DNA from: Collinsella aerofaciens
Lineage (GTDB): Bacteria > Actinomycetota > Coriobacteriia > Coriobacteriales > Coriobacteriaceae
Length of the DNA: 64,000 nt
Direction of reading: 5' to 3'
Assembly (NCBI RefSeq): GCF_963360655.1
Contig: NZ_OY725712.1
Span: forward strand, 930,001 to 994,000
Shown: in pieces, positions 62,426 through 64,000 of the stretch
How the letters are laid out: each line of letters starts with the position of its first letter
Position numbering within the stretch: position 1 is the stretch's first letter
Program-made: the position numbers and the translations under genes
The notes under the pieces: generated by a model
What the model saw: the letters and a program-made list of their open reading frames with translations, nothing else
Told to the model about the DNA's origin: nothing
The model's database searches: none

Positions 62426-63889
62426 CTACATCGGCAGTAGGCCGGAGATCACAGTCGCGACCAATCCGAACAGAACCATGAAGATAAAGAACTTCCAGAT
62501 GGTCTTCCACCATTGCCCGAAGGAGATCTTCGCCACGGCAAGACCCGCGACGGTCATGCCCGCAACGGGGCTGATGGTGTTGACGGTCTGGTTCGCGAAC
62601 TGCAGAGCGGTGACGGCAGCCCCGGGATTGAGGCCCATAAGCTCGGTCAGCGGGCCCATGACGGGCATGGTGAGTGCAGCGAGGCCGGAGCTGGAAGGAA
62701 CCAGCAGCGAAAGCAGGCCGAGGACGATGTACATGAAGGTGGTATAGATGAAGGACGGAGCGCCCGCAAGGAGTCCGACGAGCCAGTTAAGAATAGAGTC
62801 GATGATCATTCCGCCCTCTGCGACGACCAGGATGCCGCGGGCGATGCCGATGATGCAGGCTGCGTAGGCGAAGTCGGCGATTCCGCGGACGAACTCCTCC
62901 GCAATGGTCTTCTCGTCCAGGCCGCCGAGTATGCCGGCAAGAAGGCCCATGGCCAGGAACACCATGGAGATCTCGTCCATATACCAGCCCTGGGTAACGA
63001 GGCCCCACACGATAACGCCCATACCGACCGCGAAATCAATGAGGACGAGCTTGTGGCGAAGCGTGAACTCCTCTTCGATAGAGGCATCGGTGACAGAGAA
63101 CTCGATGCGCTTCTGCTTATCGTCCTCATAGGTGATGGAGGACTTGGGATCGAGCTTGACGCGGCGCGCGTAGCGCATGGCCCAGAAAATGCCCGCGGCG
63201 GTGAAGATGACCCACAGGATGGCGCGGAGCCAAAGCTGGGGATTTCCCTCGATGCCGATAACGCCCTGGGCGATCAGCACGTTGAAAGGATCAATAGTGG
63301 ATGCGCAGTAACCAAGGTTGGGGCCGAGGAAGCAGATGATGAACGCGGTCATGGAGTCATACCCGATGCTCAGCATGATGGGGATGAAGATCGCGTAGAA
63401 CGGCAGCGCCTCCTCGGACATGCCGAACGTGGTGCCGCAGATCGAGAGCAGGATCATGGAGATGGGGATGATCAAGATGTCCTTGTTCTTCAGCTTCTTG
63501 ATCACGCGGCTCATGCCGGCGTTTAGGGCGTTGGTCTTGGTGACGATGGCGAACGATCCGCCGATCAGCAGGACGAACGCGACGACATCGGCCGCAGCCT
63601 GAATGCCCTTGGCGGGAGCCTGCAGGACGGCATCGATGCCCTGTCGCAGATCGACGGTCTCCCCCGTCTCCGAATCGGTGTAGACCTTGTCGACCTCTTG
63701 GTACGTTCCGGCTACGGCGACTTCTCGCTCGCCCGCGGCCGTCTGAATGGTCTGGCGGTCGAACTGACCCGATGGGACGATCCATGTGAGCACCGCGAAG
63801 AACACGATCAGCATGAACGCGATGGTGTACACATGGGGAAGCTGGAGATGGAATCTGCGCTTGGGCTTCTCCTGTTTGGCATCCGGCAT
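62426..63889 (-). CDS. YfcC/ArcD-like membrane transporter of the frl operon
   Basis: 487 residues with about 12 transmembrane helices. HVYTIAFMLIVFFAVLTWIVP at the N-terminus, ICGTTFGMSEEALPFYAIFI, and VPSSSGLAALTMPVMGPL are characteristic of the YfcC family (basic amino-acid antiporter ArcD/DcuC-like superfamily). As first gene of the frl operon it probably imports the Amadori compound or a peptide-bound form. The well-studied enterobacterial frl operon instead uses an APC permease (FrlA). AGGAGG precedes ATG 63889. Confidence 0.8.
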   Translation of the reverse strand: MPDAKQEKPKRRFHLQLPHVYTIAFMLIVFFAVLTWIVPSGQFDRQTIQTAAGEREVAVAGTYQEVDKVYTDSETGETVDLRQGIDAVLQAPAKGIQAAADVVAFVLLIGGSFAIVTKTNALNAGMSRVIKKLKNKDILIIPISMILLSICGTTFGMSEEALPFYAIFIPIMLSIGYDSMTAFIICFLGPNLGYCASTIDPFNVLIAQGVIGIEGNPQLWLRAILWVIFTAAGIFWAMRYARRVKLDPKSSITYEDDKQKRIEFSVTDASIEEEFTLRHKLVLIDFAVGMGVIVWGLVTQGWYMDEISMVFLAMGLLAGILGGLDEKTIAEEFVRGIADFAYAACIIGIARGILVVAEGGMIIDSILNWLVGLLAGAPSFIYTTFMYIVLGLLSLLVPSSSGLAALTMPVMGPLTELMGLNPGAAVTALQFANQTVNTISPVAGMTVAGLAVAKISFGQWWKTIWKFFIFMVLFGLVATVISGLLPM

Positions 63890-63952
63890 TCTTAACCTCC
63901 TGCCAGAGCAACGATGCTTGCCAAAAATCCTTCACGTATAGGCAAACATCTT

Positions 63953-63992
63953 AGGTTGTTCTATGTATAACCTGCATGAAGGCGTCGGTCAA
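63953..63992 (-). promoter_or_regulatory. Promoter of the frl operon with overlapping dyad
   Basis: -35 TTGACC (63987-63992), 17-bp spacer and -10 TATACA (63964-63969) on the minus strand, about 75 bp before the transporter start. A 21-bp quasi-dyad with AGGTT/AACCT ends (63953-63973) covers the -10 and start site, a good position for a repressor such as a GntR-type regulator; none is in the window. Confidence 0.65.
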
Positions 63993-64000
63993 GAAACATA

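Overview
The window looks like a chromosomal piece of a high-GC, anaerobic, gut-type actinobacterium of the Coriobacteriia, most like Collinsella. This is judged from gene content and protein character, not from a database search. Pointers are an actinobacterial fhaA-fhaB-pstP-rodA/pbpA-pknB cell-envelope cluster, a one-chain pyruvate:ferredoxin oxidoreductase, rubrerythrin, LytS/LytTR two-component systems and a fructoselysine (Amadori product) operon. No phage, transposase gene, rRNA or CRISPR array was seen. One tRNA (Asp, GTC, with encoded CCA) is present.

Layout. 1-12.2 kb (minus strand): a cut threonine aldolase, a PAP2 phosphatase, mfd, an ATP-grasp protein of the glutathionylspermidine-synthase type, a zinc-ribbon membrane protein, nth, an ABC exporter and rmuC. 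12.2-13.3 kb: a compact nucleotidyltransferase/HTH gene pair that resembles a toxin-antitoxin cassette. 13.4-18.6 kb: two small membrane proteins, rubrerythrin, a MutY-like glycosylase, an Rrf2 regulator, tRNA-Asp and a phosphodiesterase, interspersed with long inverted repeats. 18.7-26.7 kb: two paralogous LytTR response-regulator/LytS kinase pairs, one joined to a glycosyltransferase, with an MFS carrier and a zinc phospholipase C-like protein between them. 26.9-32.3 kb: amidohydrolase, APC permease, a C39-type peptidase and carbamate kinase. 32.3-35.4 kb: a more AT-rich accessory patch with a cyclophilin-like gene pair and an AAA/DUF4143 ATPase preceded by three iteron-like repeats. 35.7-39.3 kb: nifJ. 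39.7-43.4 kb: a signalling operon (exported protein, Ser/Thr kinase, FHA protein). 43.6-47.9 kb: recR, ybaB and dnaX, the replication/recombination trio, with one small unrelated gene inserted between ybaB and dnaX. 48-59 kb (plus strand): a YcxB-like protein, then kinase-fhaA-fhaB-pstP-rodA::pbpA-pknB. 59.5-64 kb: the frlD-frlB-frlC-transporter operon with a clear promoter at the window edge.

How the genes fit together. The 48.9-59 kb block can phosphorylate (two kinases), dephosphorylate (PP2C) and read out (two FHA proteins) Ser/Thr phosphorylation next to the elongation-type peptidoglycan polymerase. Here RodA (SEDS) and its class B PBP are one continuous polypeptide. The 62.4-63.9 kb transporter, epimerase, deglycase and kinase make a plausible complete route for importing and degrading glycated amino acids.

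Most unusual non-coding signal: four intergenic inverted repeats with 28-38 paired bases per arm (14165-14250, 15107-15192, 17827-17969, 35635-35759). The first two share a nearly identical loop and a nearly identical downstream terminator, yet their arms are largely unrelated in sequence. That is a variable-arm, conserved-loop hairpin family I cannot assign to any known element.
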